A stretch of DNA of 64,000 bases, taken from positions 1 through 64,000 of the forward strand of contig NZ_JABWCS010000205.1 in assembly GCF_013359945.1 (NCBI RefSeq). The letters are read 5' to 3'. Under the pieces are notes generated by a model that saw only the letters and a program-made list of their open reading frames with translations, ran no database searches and was not told the origin of the DNA. Below, in pieces: positions 51,999-61,506 of this stretch; within the stretch, counting starts at the first letter, position 1; the number at the start of each line of letters is the position of its first letter. The position numbers and the translations under genes were made by a program. This stretch comes from Paenibacillus agri. GTDB taxonomy: Bacteria; Bacillota; Bacilli; Paenibacillales; Paenibacillaceae.

Positions 51999-53945
51999 AT
52001 GAAGCGACTAAGCGTTTGTATGATTGTTAAAGACGAAGAGGAGCTGCTGCCCCGCTGTCTAGAGAGTGTAACAGGTATCGCAGATGAAATTATTATTGTC
52101 GACACAGGATCAACGGACCGTACCAAACAAATTGCAGCTGCATACTCTGCACAGTTGTTTGACTTTACCTGGATTAATGATTTTTCAGCAGCTAGGAATG
52201 AATCCATTCGTCATGCAGCAGGGAAATGGGTATTAGTGCTTGATGCTGATGAATATTTGGCCAAGGAAGAGTATGATGAGTGGAACCAGTTTTTAGAGAA
52301 TGAAGAGCCTCAAAACCACCTTGCCTATACTTTACCAGTCATCAACTTCACGGGAGATAGAGATTCGGATGATGAAATTAGCACGGCACCAATAACACGT
52401 TTATTTCCTAACTTTAAAGGGATATTTTTCGAAAGACCTATTCATGAGCAATTGACCAGAGGCAATCAAGGTGAGCTTTATCATAAGAAAGTCTCTATGA
52501 ACATTTATCATACAGGTTATCAAACGAAAAGGTTAATTGAAAAAAATAAACATGAACGTAATATGACTATTTTTAACACTATGAAGAAAAATGATAGAAT
52601 GAGCGAATACGATTGGTTTACCTTGGGCAACCAGTATCGGTATGGAAAGAACGTGGAAGAGGCTATTCGATGTTACGAGCGTGCATTAGTTGGTGATTCT
52701 TCCAGATTGGCATGGTATCCACATTGCTTAATTGGGCTAATTAGTTTGTACTTCCAAGAAAACCGTCTGGAATTGGTTGATAGGTTGACGACTAGTAAGT
52801 TAGTTACATTTACTGATTATGCTGAGTACCATGCGATTAAGGGAATTCAATATGAAACAATGGGCTTTTTCAATCAAGCGGAAGAGTGTTATCTTGAAGC
52901 CATTCGGATTGCAGAACAACGGGCTAAGAAGGAGCAAGAAATCTGGCTTGTTGATCCGATGTATAGCTTTGAGACTCCTGTACAGCAGTTAGTAGGAATA
53001 TACTTTAGATTTAATGATAGTAAGCAGGCTATCTATTGGTTGTCGAGACTCCTTCAGAAGAATAACAAAAATCCCCAAGTGCTATTAAAATTAGTAGAGT
53101 GGTTATGTCAACATGAACAACAGGACGAAGTAATCGGATTTTTAAACAAAATTTATGATGTTACTAATATTGCTGACTGTGAATTGTTGTTCAAAGTCTC
53201 TCTTGTATTGGGGCAAGGGGAGTTGGTACGTTATTATTCCAGTCTTATGGATACGCTAGATAATCTTAGTCCGTTAGATCAATTGCGTTATGTGATCATA
53301 ATGGAGGATCAGGAAACTTGGTTCAATTTTTCTGACTGGAATCAATCTGAATATGAAAATCAGTTGCAATTTTGGACGCAGGTTGCTGTAGGCGCTATTA
53401 AATGGAATCAACCAGACAAACTTGAAGAGATTTCTAAAAAGTATAATAAGAATATAGGTGACTTAACAACCATTATAGTCTCCTTTATACAAGGTAATTC
53501 GGAAAAGAATGATGAATTACTAATCAAATATGCGGACACTTTATTTTCAGTGGCTAAACAGTTGTTCTTAATAAAAGATTATGAACTTTTCGATAAATTT
53601 ATTCAGCAATTGAAAACGCCAGAACTAATTAATAGATTGGCTAATTATTTCTTTAATCTTGGTCTTACCGAGATGGCGATGAATTATTATTCTGCTCTTC
53701 TAAATGGACAACAATTGGATCTGACTAGTTTAGTTAACTTAGGGATGTATCATGCTAACCAAAACTATTATGAGGATGCAGTTGAATTCCTCGGTGAAGC
53801 TGTAAAGCAGGAGCCAGGTTCTAAGCACCTTTACTATTCATTAATTAAATATGCCGATAAAGAAGCAAAGTCTATTTATATAAATCAATTTAAAGCAGAA
53901 TGTCCAGATTACATTAATATTTCCTTTGTAAAGGAATTTTTATAA
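51999..53945 (+). CDS. TPR-tailed family 2 glycosyltransferase, 648 aa
   Basis: The GT-A domain (about 1-230) opens with RLSVCMIVKDEEELLPRCLES, carries EIIIVDTGSTDRT and the metal motif VLDADEYL near residue 83. TPR-like helical repeats fill about 200-640, for example YDWFTLGNQYRYGKNVEEAI and LTSLVNLGMYHANQNYYEDAVEFL. Such GT-TPR fusions are typical of flagellar and S-layer glycosylation loci. It is 21 bp downstream of the FliT-like gene, so it is in the fliD operon. A convergent terminator follows. Acceptor unknown; flagellin is inferred. Confidence 0.88.
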   Translation: MKRLSVCMIVKDEEELLPRCLESVTGIADEIIIVDTGSTDRTKQIAAAYSAQLFDFTWINDFSAARNESIRHAAGKWVLVLDADEYLAKEEYDEWNQFLENEEPQNHLAYTLPVINFTGDRDSDDEISTAPITRLFPNFKGIFFERPIHEQLTRGNQGELYHKKVSMNIYHTGYQTKRLIEKNKHERNMTIFNTMKKNDRMSEYDWFTLGNQYRYGKNVEEAIRCYERALVGDSSRLAWYPHCLIGLISLYFQENRLELVDRLTTSKLVTFTDYAEYHAIKGIQYETMGFFNQAEECYLEAIRIAEQRAKKEQEIWLVDPMYSFETPVQQLVGIYFRFNDSKQAIYWLSRLLQKNNKNPQVLLKLVEWLCQHEQQDEVIGFLNKIYDVTNIADCELLFKVSLVLGQGELVRYYSSLMDTLDNLSPLDQLRYVIIMEDQETWFNFSDWNQSEYENQLQFWTQVAVGAIKWNQPDKLEEISKKYNKNIGDLTTIIVSFIQGNSEKNDELLIKYADTLFSVAKQLFLIKDYELFDKFIQQLKTPELINRLANYFFNLGLTEMAMNYYSALLNGQQLDLTSLVNLGMYHANQNYYEDAVEFLGEAVKQEPGSKHLYYSLIKYADKEAKSIYINQFKAECPDYINISFVKEFL

Positions 53946-53971
53946 CAATAAAAACTATAGTGTAAAACACA

Positions 53972-54003
53972 AAAAGGCGTCCTTAATAGAAGGATCGCCT
54001 TTT
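53972..54003. terminator. Bidirectional terminator between convergent genes
   Basis: AAAAGGCG-TCCTT (53972-53984) pairs with AAGGA-T-CGCCTTTT (53990-54003), one bulged T. T-runs appear on both strands, serving the GT gene (+) and tagD-like gene (-). Confidence 0.9.
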
Positions 54004-54009
54004 CCATGT

Positions 54010-54399
54010 TTATTTTTGTTGCAGATTTGTTTTAATAGAGGTTGTAGATATATCAGGTGTTCTCTGGAGATATACAACTTCACAGCAAGCTTTAAGTTCA
54101 TCGAATTCACCTTCCCAATCATCCCCCATAACAAACACGTCAATATTTAAGTTTGCGATATCTAGTGTTTTTTGCTCCCAATGGTGCTCTGGAATAACCT
54201 CATCGACGTACTTGATGGCTTCAAGCATCATTTTACGCTTCTCATAGGAGAAATAGGCTTCCTTCTGTTTGATGGCATTAAAATCATCAGTAGAAAGAGC
54301 TACGGTTAGATGATCGCCAAGCTCTTTAGCTCTCTGTAATAAAAGAATGTGTCCGTAGTGCAGGAGGTCGAAAGTTCCGTAGGTGATTACCTTTTTCAT
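54010..54399 (-). CDS. tagD: Glycerol-3-phosphate cytidylyltransferase
   Basis: It makes CDP-glycerol from CTP and glycerol 3-phosphate, the donor for glycerol-phosphate transfer. The 129-aa length is that of TagD. The nucleotidyltransferase motif is TYGTFDLLHYGH (HxGH at about 14-17), and the C-terminal signature is RTPDISTTSIK. The SD AAGGAGG is 7 nt before the ATG. It is 13 bp downstream of the phosphotransferase gene on the minus strand, opposite to the neighbours. The activity was named for teichoic acid, but context here suggests glycan decoration too. Confidence 0.94.
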   Translation of the reverse strand: MKKVITYGTFDLLHYGHILLLQRAKELGDHLTVALSTDDFNAIKQKEAYFSYEKRKMMLEAIKYVDEVIPEHHWEQKTLDIANLNIDVFVMGDDWEGEFDELKACCEVVYLQRTPDISTTSIKTNLQQK

Positions 54400-54412
54400 A
54401 ATGGCCTCCTTT

Positions 54413-55903
54413 TCATGTTATCGAATTTAACTTTCCTTCTAGAAGCTGTGTCATTTCTTGACGGGAACTCAGCCGGAGCGCTTCCTGATAATGTTCGATG
54501 GCAGCTGTAGAATCTCCCAGGAGTTCATAGACATAGCCCAAATTGTACAAAAGATCTTCGTCCCAAGGGAAATGCTTATGACCAGCCTGGAAGGTATTGA
54601 TTGCCTCTTGTGCATCGTTGTTTAATAAATGCAGCATCCCATTCATGGCGAAAATATCTGGGTCTGCGGAATTGCTCTCGAGATATTGTTGAATTGCTTC
54701 ATTAGCCTGGGCAAGATTGCCTTGCTCAATAATGTCTTGGATTTTACGTTTAACTTGCTGTTGCATGTTTTGGTACTGTGCGGATTGTTCACGTCTTTGA
54801 TAGATTAATTGGAGGTTATCCTGGATATATGTATCAATAAGTTCCCATACCCTCACGGAAGAATGCGCATCTTGATATTTATGGCATAGGTTCAATATTG
54901 TATTTCTCTCATTTTCATACCATGTAGAATTTTTAAGATAATGAGAGATGGTCTCTTGCAATTCCTTCTGTGTATCAATTTTAGGTCCTGGTGTCCAGAA
55001 TTCATAAGGTTCTAACAACAACCCCCGATTTGTCTTGTATTCTTCTAGATCGGTAGGAAGAAATACTACAGGGCGATTTAATAAAAGATAGTCGATGTAT
55101 ACAGAAGAGTAGTCTGTAAGAAGCATATCAGCTGCATTCAGCACATCATAAAGATCCATACCGGCTGACTCTAATGTAGTGTCATTCAATGTGTATATTT
55201 TCTCATCAGAAAGATCTTGTAATTCCTTAGAGAAGAACTTTTCTTCGAAAGGATGGAGTTTGATAATTAACATGATGTTTTGCTCACGCAGGAATTTTAA
55301 TAGCTGCTGCTTATTGAATTCTGACAATCCAAATAGATTACTAAAGTTTTTCCCACCCTCCGTTTTATCAGGGTTTATTATGGATTTCCGGAAAGTGGGC
55401 ATGAAAAAGATAATATTCTCTCCTGAATCATTCCATTGAGGTAATATATTCATTAAATTCGCTCGACCGTTTGCTGTCAGCAAGGCGTCATTTCGTGGGA
55501 CACCTGTAATATGGTACTTTTGAATCCGCGCTCCATTACATGCATTCATAGCTGTGTTATACAGGGTGGAGTAAGACGTGATTATATCGACATTAGACCA
55601 ATAATCGTTAATTTTCTCATCCGTTGTAGTTTCTTGCCGATCCATTTTAGCCATACCTTTTAGAGGGAAACCATGCCACAATTCGATATTTACCTTGTCA
55701 CTCTGGGTACCGTGTTCACCGTGGGTTGTAATGTAAACATCGCTGTGATTCAGATTACGATTGTATAACGCCTCTTGTGCTGTGAGTAATTCTAGATCAT
55801 ATTTGTTTCTCATCGCGTCTGTAGCTGCATGATATAAGTAATAATTATTGGAACCTGATGAAGAGGTATGAAACATAGTGATTTTGATTTTGTTAGAGAT
55901 CAT
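54413..55903 (-). CDS. CDP-glycerol glycerophosphotransferase with TPR tail
   Basis: This 496-aa protein has a TagB/TagF-type domain (about 1-370). Motifs are ELWHGFPLKGMAKMDR (H of the HG pair), FMPTFRKS and DMLLTDYSSVYIDYLLLNRPVVF. TPR units occupy about 385-490, ending with WDEDLLYNLGYVYELLGDS. Typical TagF lacks this tail. The tail closely resembles the C-terminal TPR of the 674-aa GT transcribed divergently (DEDTLFNLGYMLFKFG). It would transfer glycerol phosphate from CDP-glycerol. The SD AAAGGA is 6 nt upstream of the ATG. It forms an operon with the cytidylyltransferase. Confidence 0.9.
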   Translation of the reverse strand: MISNKIKITMFHTSSSGSNNYYLYHAATDAMRNKYDLELLTAQEALYNRNLNHSDVYITTHGEHGTQSDKVNIELWHGFPLKGMAKMDRQETTTDEKINDYWSNVDIITSYSTLYNTAMNACNGARIQKYHITGVPRNDALLTANGRANLMNILPQWNDSGENIIFFMPTFRKSIINPDKTEGGKNFSNLFGLSEFNKQQLLKFLREQNIMLIIKLHPFEEKFFSKELQDLSDEKIYTLNDTTLESAGMDLYDVLNAADMLLTDYSSVYIDYLLLNRPVVFLPTDLEEYKTNRGLLLEPYEFWTPGPKIDTQKELQETISHYLKNSTWYENERNTILNLCHKYQDAHSSVRVWELIDTYIQDNLQLIYQRREQSAQYQNMQQQVKRKIQDIIEQGNLAQANEAIQQYLESNSADPDIFAMNGMLHLLNNDAQEAINTFQAGHKHFPWDEDLLYNLGYVYELLGDSTAAIEHYQEALRLSSRQEMTQLLEGKLNSIT

Positions 55904-56096
55904 CTGTAGTCCTTTCGTGAACAGGATAGTTATCTTATATATTTATCGGTAAAAATACTTATAGGGTAAAGCAATATTCACTAATACATATTTAGAATAT
56001 ATTCAGTCGTTATATTTACTCAGAAGGCTCCATTATTTCGACAAAATAACCGATATAAATCTTAAAAGGTAATCATATATTTGGGGGCGCTTATTA
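55904..56096. promoter_or_regulatory. Divergent promoter region
   Basis: This 193-bp AT-rich gap separates the minus-strand CDP-glycerol genes from the plus-strand GT operon. CCGATA-type -10-like octamers occur on each strand, ACCGATAT (56049-56056, +) and ACCGATAA (complement of 55943-55950, -). Neither has TAAA at 15-16 bp, so sigma-D use is only a possibility. No operator was recognised. Confidence 0.35.
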
Positions 56097-58121
56097 ATGC
56101 AAAGGACAAGTATCATTATGGTTGTTTTTCCAAATCAATTCGAATATATGAAGGCATCAATTGAAAGTATTCGTCGGTTTACCAAAAAAGGTTCCTATGA
56201 ATTAATTGTCGTTGAAAGCGGTGGCTCTTTCGAGACGAGAAATTGGTTAGCTGAAGAAACGGAAATCAGATCCCTGTTTTTTGACCAAGAGCTTACCATG
56301 AGTCAGGCCTTAAATGAAGGAATTAAAATCTCTAACTGCGATTCTATATTGATCATGCATCAAGATACGTTGGTAACTGAGAACTGGTTAGATCTACTAT
56401 TGGAGGAGCTTTATAAGAACGATAGTATTGGAGCAGTAGGACCTCTAACAAATTTTGCTGATGATGAGCAAGCTGACACCGTTCAGTTTTCATCAATGGA
56501 AGAGATGCTTGCATATGCTAAGGGTATAAATAAAGTGGGGTCAACGGAAGAGAGATTAACCTTATCCGGTTTTTGTCTGTTGTTCAAAAGGTCCTTGTTG
56601 GAACGTATAGGGGGACTCGATGAGCAGCTGGATGGGAACATAGCGATTATTGATTTTTGCCTACGTATTAAAGAGAGTGCTTATAACTTAGTATTATGCA
56701 GATATGTTTACGTACATCATTATGGTATTAACGAGATCAATAATAGCAAGGTTTTTCTTAGAAGATTTAAGTCTAAATGGGGCTTTAGTTCTTCAGCTCT
56801 TAAAGGAGAAACTAACGTCTTTCGTTTATTTGCTATCCCCAATGAAGCTGCCTGTAATGTCCTGGTTGTGGGTCCAATTAAAGGAATAAGCTCAACAACA
56901 ATAAAAATAAAACAAATGTATCCGAATGCTAGAATTGAATATTGCGATAGTAAACAGCTTCCTGTTTTTAATAGCGCTGAGAAATTTAATTGCATTGTAT
57001 TAAGTTCCTTCGTTGATCCTGAGTCTACGCTATCGCATGCGAAAGAACTGTTAGCAGTGCATGGTCAATTACTTATTGAGTTCTCCAATATTAATTACGT
57101 TGGGATAATAAAACGATTACTGTTGGGTGAAGGGTTAGAAGATGAGAAACGGTATTGGAAATTAGCAGATATACCCCCACTCTTTGAAGAGGCTGGATTT
57201 CAAGAATTGGATTTTGAATATGTGTTCGATAGTCTCAGTGAGCAAGATAATACTTTTATTGGGGATCTCGGTGAGTTGGTTGAGGAGTTGCCTCAAGAGT
57301 TCGAAATATCAAGTTTTTTGGTAAGTGGGCGATTGATTCCTAAAAATGAGTTGCTGCATGAACTGTTCGGTAGGTTACTTCCAAGTCCAAGTGACGAGGT
57401 TCTGTCTAACATACTGCGCTTTTCTACAACACAAATTATTGCTTCATTAGATAGCTATGATGGGCTCTCTGTGCCTTTGTTAAATTACTTAGGAATATCT
57501 AATTTTGAAAGAAAACAACTAGATGATGTTATACCGTATTTAGCAAAAGCATACGAACTTGAAAGGGATAACTCCTTAACACTTATTAATTTAGCTACAG
57601 TCATGCATTCATTGGGCGATGATGAAAAGGCCTTGAATTGGCTTGAATGCATTGGAGATAAGAGCGAGCATGTAAACAAATGGATTAGCGAATTAAAGCA
57701 AAGTATTCACAATAGTAAAATCGCTGAAACTAAGGTTAAGTTTCTTTTACGTAGGGTTGAACATGATGTGGAACGTGAAGAAGCTTTGATGGAGTTAATA
57801 ACTTTATTAGATCAAAACGATGTCTCTACTACTGAAATTATAAATTCAGTAATGCTTGATATTGTAGACAAAACTGGAACATTTAATCGTGTAGCAATAA
57901 ATTGTTTCAATTCAGCCTTGTATGAAGCTGTAGTACCTCTGTTAGAGAAATCATATTCTGTGGATCCTCAGGATGAAGACACTTTATTTAACTTGGGGTA
58001 CATGTTGTTCAAATTTGGAGCTTTCAACGAGGCATTGGATTTTGTGAAGCAAATTCGTAAACCGGATGAGGAAATACTAAAATTGCAACATGATATTGAG
58101 GAGTGTATTAAACATGGATGA
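56097..58121 (+). CDS. GT2 glycosyltransferase with methyltransferase-like and TPR domains, 674 aa
   Basis: The GT-A domain (about 1-225) starts RTSIIMVVFPNQFEYMKAS, has ELIVVESGGS and a metal-like IMHQDT motif. A Rossmann-like section follows (about 255-390): NVLVVGPIKG, then HAKELLAVHGQLLIEFS. This resembles a SAM methyltransferase, but the motif I loop is altered and the acidic residue is not clear, so it may be inactive. TPR units cover about 455-674, with DEDTLFNLGYMLFKFGAFNEAL. The SD TTGGGGG is weak. It overlaps the next gene by 8 bp and heads an operon. Confidence 0.86.
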   Translation: MQRTSIIMVVFPNQFEYMKASIESIRRFTKKGSYELIVVESGGSFETRNWLAEETEIRSLFFDQELTMSQALNEGIKISNCDSILIMHQDTLVTENWLDLLLEELYKNDSIGAVGPLTNFADDEQADTVQFSSMEEMLAYAKGINKVGSTEERLTLSGFCLLFKRSLLERIGGLDEQLDGNIAIIDFCLRIKESAYNLVLCRYVYVHHYGINEINNSKVFLRRFKSKWGFSSSALKGETNVFRLFAIPNEAACNVLVVGPIKGISSTTIKIKQMYPNARIEYCDSKQLPVFNSAEKFNCIVLSSFVDPESTLSHAKELLAVHGQLLIEFSNINYVGIIKRLLLGEGLEDEKRYWKLADIPPLFEEAGFQELDFEYVFDSLSEQDNTFIGDLGELVEELPQEFEISSFLVSGRLIPKNELLHELFGRLLPSPSDEVLSNILRFSTTQIIASLDSYDGLSVPLLNYLGISNFERKQLDDVIPYLAKAYELERDNSLTLINLATVMHSLGDDEKALNWLECIGDKSEHVNKWISELKQSIHNSKIAETKVKFLLRRVEHDVEREEALMELITLLDQNDVSTTEIINSVMLDIVDKTGTFNRVAINCFNSALYEAVVPLLEKSYSVDPQDEDTLFNLGYMLFKFGAFNEALDFVKQIRKPDEEILKLQHDIEECIKHG

Positions 58122-60372
58122 GAAGAAAATTTGTTTCATTACATGTCTCAACGATGAGGTTTTATATGAGGAGTCTGTTCGATATATTCACTCGCTAAAT
58201 ATACCCAATGGATTTCAAATTGAACTGATAGCAATTCGAGAAGCCAGAAGTATGGCTGAGGGATACAATCATGCGATGAAGCAGTCTGATGCAAAGTACA
58301 AGGTATATCTGCATCAAGACACATTCATTATTAACAAGGACTTTATTTTGGACATAGTAAATCTATTCAATAATTATCATAGCCTTGGAATGCTAGGGGT
58401 AATAGGGGCTAAAAATATACCTACAAACGGTGTATGGTGGAAATCAAGTGATCGTTATGGGAAGGTATATGATAATAGTCGCTACAATGAAATAGCAATC
58501 TTTCAGGGGAATTATGTTAGAGGAGACTATGAAACTGTTGATGCAGTAGACGGATTAATATTGATCACACAATATGATTTAGGCTGGAGAGAAGACTTAT
58601 TTAAGGCTTGGCAAATGTATGATATGTCCCAAGCCTTTGAATTCAGGAGAGCAGGCTATGAAGTTGGTGTGGCGAAACAAAATGAATGCTGGTGTATTCA
58701 TGATTGTAATTCATTAAAAACAGAGGAATATGAATACCAAAGAGAGGTTTTCCTAGAAGAGTATTCAAAAGATGTTTTTCCTTTAGTAAGTGTACTGATT
58801 CCAACCTACAACAGACCTGAATTGCTTCAACAAGCACTTGAGAGTGTGATAAATCAGACATATAAAAATATTGAAATTATTATATGCGATGATTCAACGA
58901 ATTTTCTGACTTACACAATGATGCAAGCCTATATAAATAAATATCCTAATATAATCTACATAAAGAATGAGGAAAGACAAGAGATTAATAATTGGCAGAA
59001 ATGCCTCGAGCTCGCTCAAGGAAAGTATATTAACTATTTAATGGATGACGACTTATTTGCCTTAACTAAGGTGGAAAAAATGGTGGATTATTTCTTGCGA
59101 TTGCCAAATCTAAAATTGGCAACTTCATATAGAAGACTAATAGACGAATTTAACAATGAATTACCTGATAGAAGAGCTAATGTATCCCCTTTCCAAGAAG
59201 ACACTGTAATAAAGGGTTATGCACTAGGCAATGTTGTACTCAAGAATTTAAATAACATGATAGGCGAACCTTCGACTGTTATGTTCAAAAGGGAAGATGT
59301 GGAGTTTTTTGGAAAGTTTAAAAACAAAAGCTTCTTTATGTTAAATGACCTTGCTACTTGGTTAGCGCTGCTTTCAAAAGGCACAGCTGTATATATAGCT
59401 GAACCGCTAAGTTATTTTAGGCAGCACGCTGGTCAAAACCAAAGAAATCTAAAATACCTGGGCAAAAGTATTCCTGACTGGTATAACCTTATAGATTCTG
59501 CCCATTCCAGTGTTTATCTGAAGAATATTAAAGATTATAAAACAACACTTCAGAATTATATTACTCACATGATGAGTATTGTTCAAGTTTACAATCAAGA
59601 GCATTCTTCTCAAATGCTCTTAGAGATAAACGCAGCTAGTTATATTAGTACAGCCGCAAATAAACTATTGGAGTATCCAGATACGTATTGTTGTAATTTT
59701 TGTGAAAGTAATTTTGATGAATTTAAGGCTTGGTCAGATAAATTTGACTCAGATCGCTATGATTACGAAATGTATAATAAATTTACCGCTATATGTCCCG
59801 TGTGTGGATGCTTTGATAGAGAGCGGCTAATTAGATTTTATATAGATCAACTTGCAAGCGGCATAGATAACAAACATAAATTACTTCATATCGCTCCGGA
59901 GAGTAACTTAAGAAGATGGCTGGAAAATGAAGTCAATACTTATATAGCTGGCGATTTGTTCCCGTCCGATTTGGAAACCCAAAAAATAGACATTACGGAT
60001 ATTAGCTATGAGAATGATAGTTTTGATGTTGTAATATGTAGTCATGTTCTAGAACATGTTCCTGATGACACAAGAGCATTAAAAGAGTTCTATCGTGTAT
60101 TAAAACCAGGTGGTTGGGGCATTCTCCAGGTGCCGATCGCCCTAAATATTGACAAAACATACGAAGATGCAAGCATAGTTACACCAGAAGATAGATTAGA
60201 AGCTTTTGGGCAGGAAGATCATGTGAGAATGTATGCTCGAGATTATGTAGATCGATTATTAGCTGTTGGTTTTTCTGTAGAAGTATTTAACATTTTTGAC
60301 AGGTATGGTCTTAATGAAGCTATTAAGTATGGACTTTCAGAACAAGATAATTTGTATGTTGTACACAAATAA
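58114..60372 (+). CDS. Two-GT-domain enzyme fused to a methyltransferase, 752 aa
   Basis: ATG 58114 follows GAGGAG. Domain 1 (about 1-215) reads KICFITCLNDEVLYEESVRY with YKVYLHQDT. Domain 2 (about 222-510) is a classical GT2: LVSVLIPTYNRPELLQQALES, IIICDDSTN and LMDDDLF. A CxxC zinc-ribbon-like segment (about 535-575; CPVCGCFDRERL) leads to a SAM methyltransferase (about 590-750). There the motif is LLHIAPESNL rather than DxGxGxG, then FDVVICSHVLEHVPDDTRAL and LKPGGWGILQVP. Two glycosyl transfers plus a methyl transfer in one chain is inferred. It overlaps the preceding GT. Confidence 0.88.
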   Translation: MDEKKICFITCLNDEVLYEESVRYIHSLNIPNGFQIELIAIREARSMAEGYNHAMKQSDAKYKVYLHQDTFIINKDFILDIVNLFNNYHSLGMLGVIGAKNIPTNGVWWKSSDRYGKVYDNSRYNEIAIFQGNYVRGDYETVDAVDGLILITQYDLGWREDLFKAWQMYDMSQAFEFRRAGYEVGVAKQNECWCIHDCNSLKTEEYEYQREVFLEEYSKDVFPLVSVLIPTYNRPELLQQALESVINQTYKNIEIIICDDSTNFLTYTMMQAYINKYPNIIYIKNEERQEINNWQKCLELAQGKYINYLMDDDLFALTKVEKMVDYFLRLPNLKLATSYRRLIDEFNNELPDRRANVSPFQEDTVIKGYALGNVVLKNLNNMIGEPSTVMFKREDVEFFGKFKNKSFFMLNDLATWLALLSKGTAVYIAEPLSYFRQHAGQNQRNLKYLGKSIPDWYNLIDSAHSSVYLKNIKDYKTTLQNYITHMMSIVQVYNQEHSSQMLLEINAASYISTAANKLLEYPDTYCCNFCESNFDEFKAWSDKFDSDRYDYEMYNKFTAICPVCGCFDRERLIRFYIDQLASGIDNKHKLLHIAPESNLRRWLENEVNTYIAGDLFPSDLETQKIDITDISYENDSFDVVICSHVLEHVPDDTRALKEFYRVLKPGGWGILQVPIALNIDKTYEDASIVTPEDRLEAFGQEDHVRMYARDYVDRLLAVGFSVEVFNIFDRYGLNEAIKYGLSEQDNLYVVHK

Positions 60373-60398
60373 TTAATGTGCAAATGGGGCCAATTCAT

Positions 60399-61478
60399 AT
60401 GATTAATGTGACAAAAACTTATCTTCCGGACCGTGAAAAATTCAAGCAGTATGTGGATCGGATTTTTGACTCGGGATGGATTACTAATAATGGAGAATTG
60501 GTTAAAATACTTCAGCAAAAACTTTCTGATTATCTTAAAGTTAAACATATACATTTAGTCTCAAATGGAACAACATCGCTCCAAATAGCTTACAAAGCAC
60601 TTGGTTTAACAGGTGAAGTTATAACAACGCCATTTTCATTTGTTGCAACAACAAGTTCACTTGTTTGGGAGGGATTAACTCCTGTTTTCGTTGATATTGA
60701 TGAACTAACTTACTGTATTAACACTGATAAAATTGAAGAGAAGATTACGGAAAGAACCTCTGCAATCGTTGCTACTCATGTTTTTGGAAATACATGTAAT
60801 ATTGAGGAGATAGAACGAATAGCCCGAAAATACAACTTAAGAGTAATATATGATGCAGCGCATTCTTTTGGAGTTAAGTACAAGGGCAGAAGTGTATATA
60901 GCTACGGGGATATCTCTATAGCAAGCTTCCACAGCACCAAAGTATTTCACACGATTGAAGGCGGCGCTCTTATTATGAATGATGATACAGTATATGAAAA
61001 AGTAAAAAATATGAGTAATTTTGGGATAACTGGACCTGAGCAAATAATTGGACTAGGTATCAACGCCAAGATTAATGAGTTCGAGGCGGCAATGGGCTTA
61101 TGCTTGCTTGATGAAATTGATGAAAATATAAGGAGAAGAGAGAGGGTCTACTCTCTCTATAGAGATACATTCGTTGAAGAACCTCGTATTAAATTGCAAG
61201 AATGGAATGCAGATGGCAGTTATAATTATGGATATTTCCCCTTAGTGTTCGAGAATGAGGAGATTTTGTTAAAGGTAATTTCAGCTTTAAACGAAAAAGG
61301 AATAAACCCGAGAAGATATTTTTATCCTTCATTAGACAGACTTTCATATATTGACAGTGATTATATGAAAGTTTCCAATTCTATTGCTGAACGAATTATT
61401 TGTTTGCCTCTGTATGAAACCTTGTCTTTCAGGGATCAAATGAATATTATACAAACAATTCAAGAGGCATTAGATTAA
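60399..61478 (+). CDS. DegT/DnrJ/EryC1-type sugar aminotransferase
   Basis: ATG 60399 is preferred, giving 359 aa; GTG 60378 is an alternative with no SD. This PLP enzyme transfers an amino group to a keto sugar nucleotide. The PLP lysine lies in SIASFHSTKVFHTIEGG (about Lys182). Other markers are VSNGTTSLQIAYKALG, TPFSFVATTSS, DAAHSFGVKY and the C-terminal NPRRYFYPSLDRL. The product would be an aminosugar such as a dTDP- or UDP-4-amino-6-deoxy hexose; the exact substrate cannot be told. It lies between two GT genes of the same operon and would supply their donor. Confidence 0.92.
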   Translation: MINVTKTYLPDREKFKQYVDRIFDSGWITNNGELVKILQQKLSDYLKVKHIHLVSNGTTSLQIAYKALGLTGEVITTPFSFVATTSSLVWEGLTPVFVDIDELTYCINTDKIEEKITERTSAIVATHVFGNTCNIEEIERIARKYNLRVIYDAAHSFGVKYKGRSVYSYGDISIASFHSTKVFHTIEGGALIMNDDTVYEKVKNMSNFGITGPEQIIGLGINAKINEFEAAMGLCLLDEIDENIRRRERVYSLYRDTFVEEPRIKLQEWNADGSYNYGYFPLVFENEEILLKVISALNEKGINPRRYFYPSLDRLSYIDSDYMKVSNSIAERIICLPLYETLSFRDQMNIIQTIQEALD

Positions 61479-61506
61479 AGGGGCGTTATTAAGGGGAGCA
61501 TTAAAT

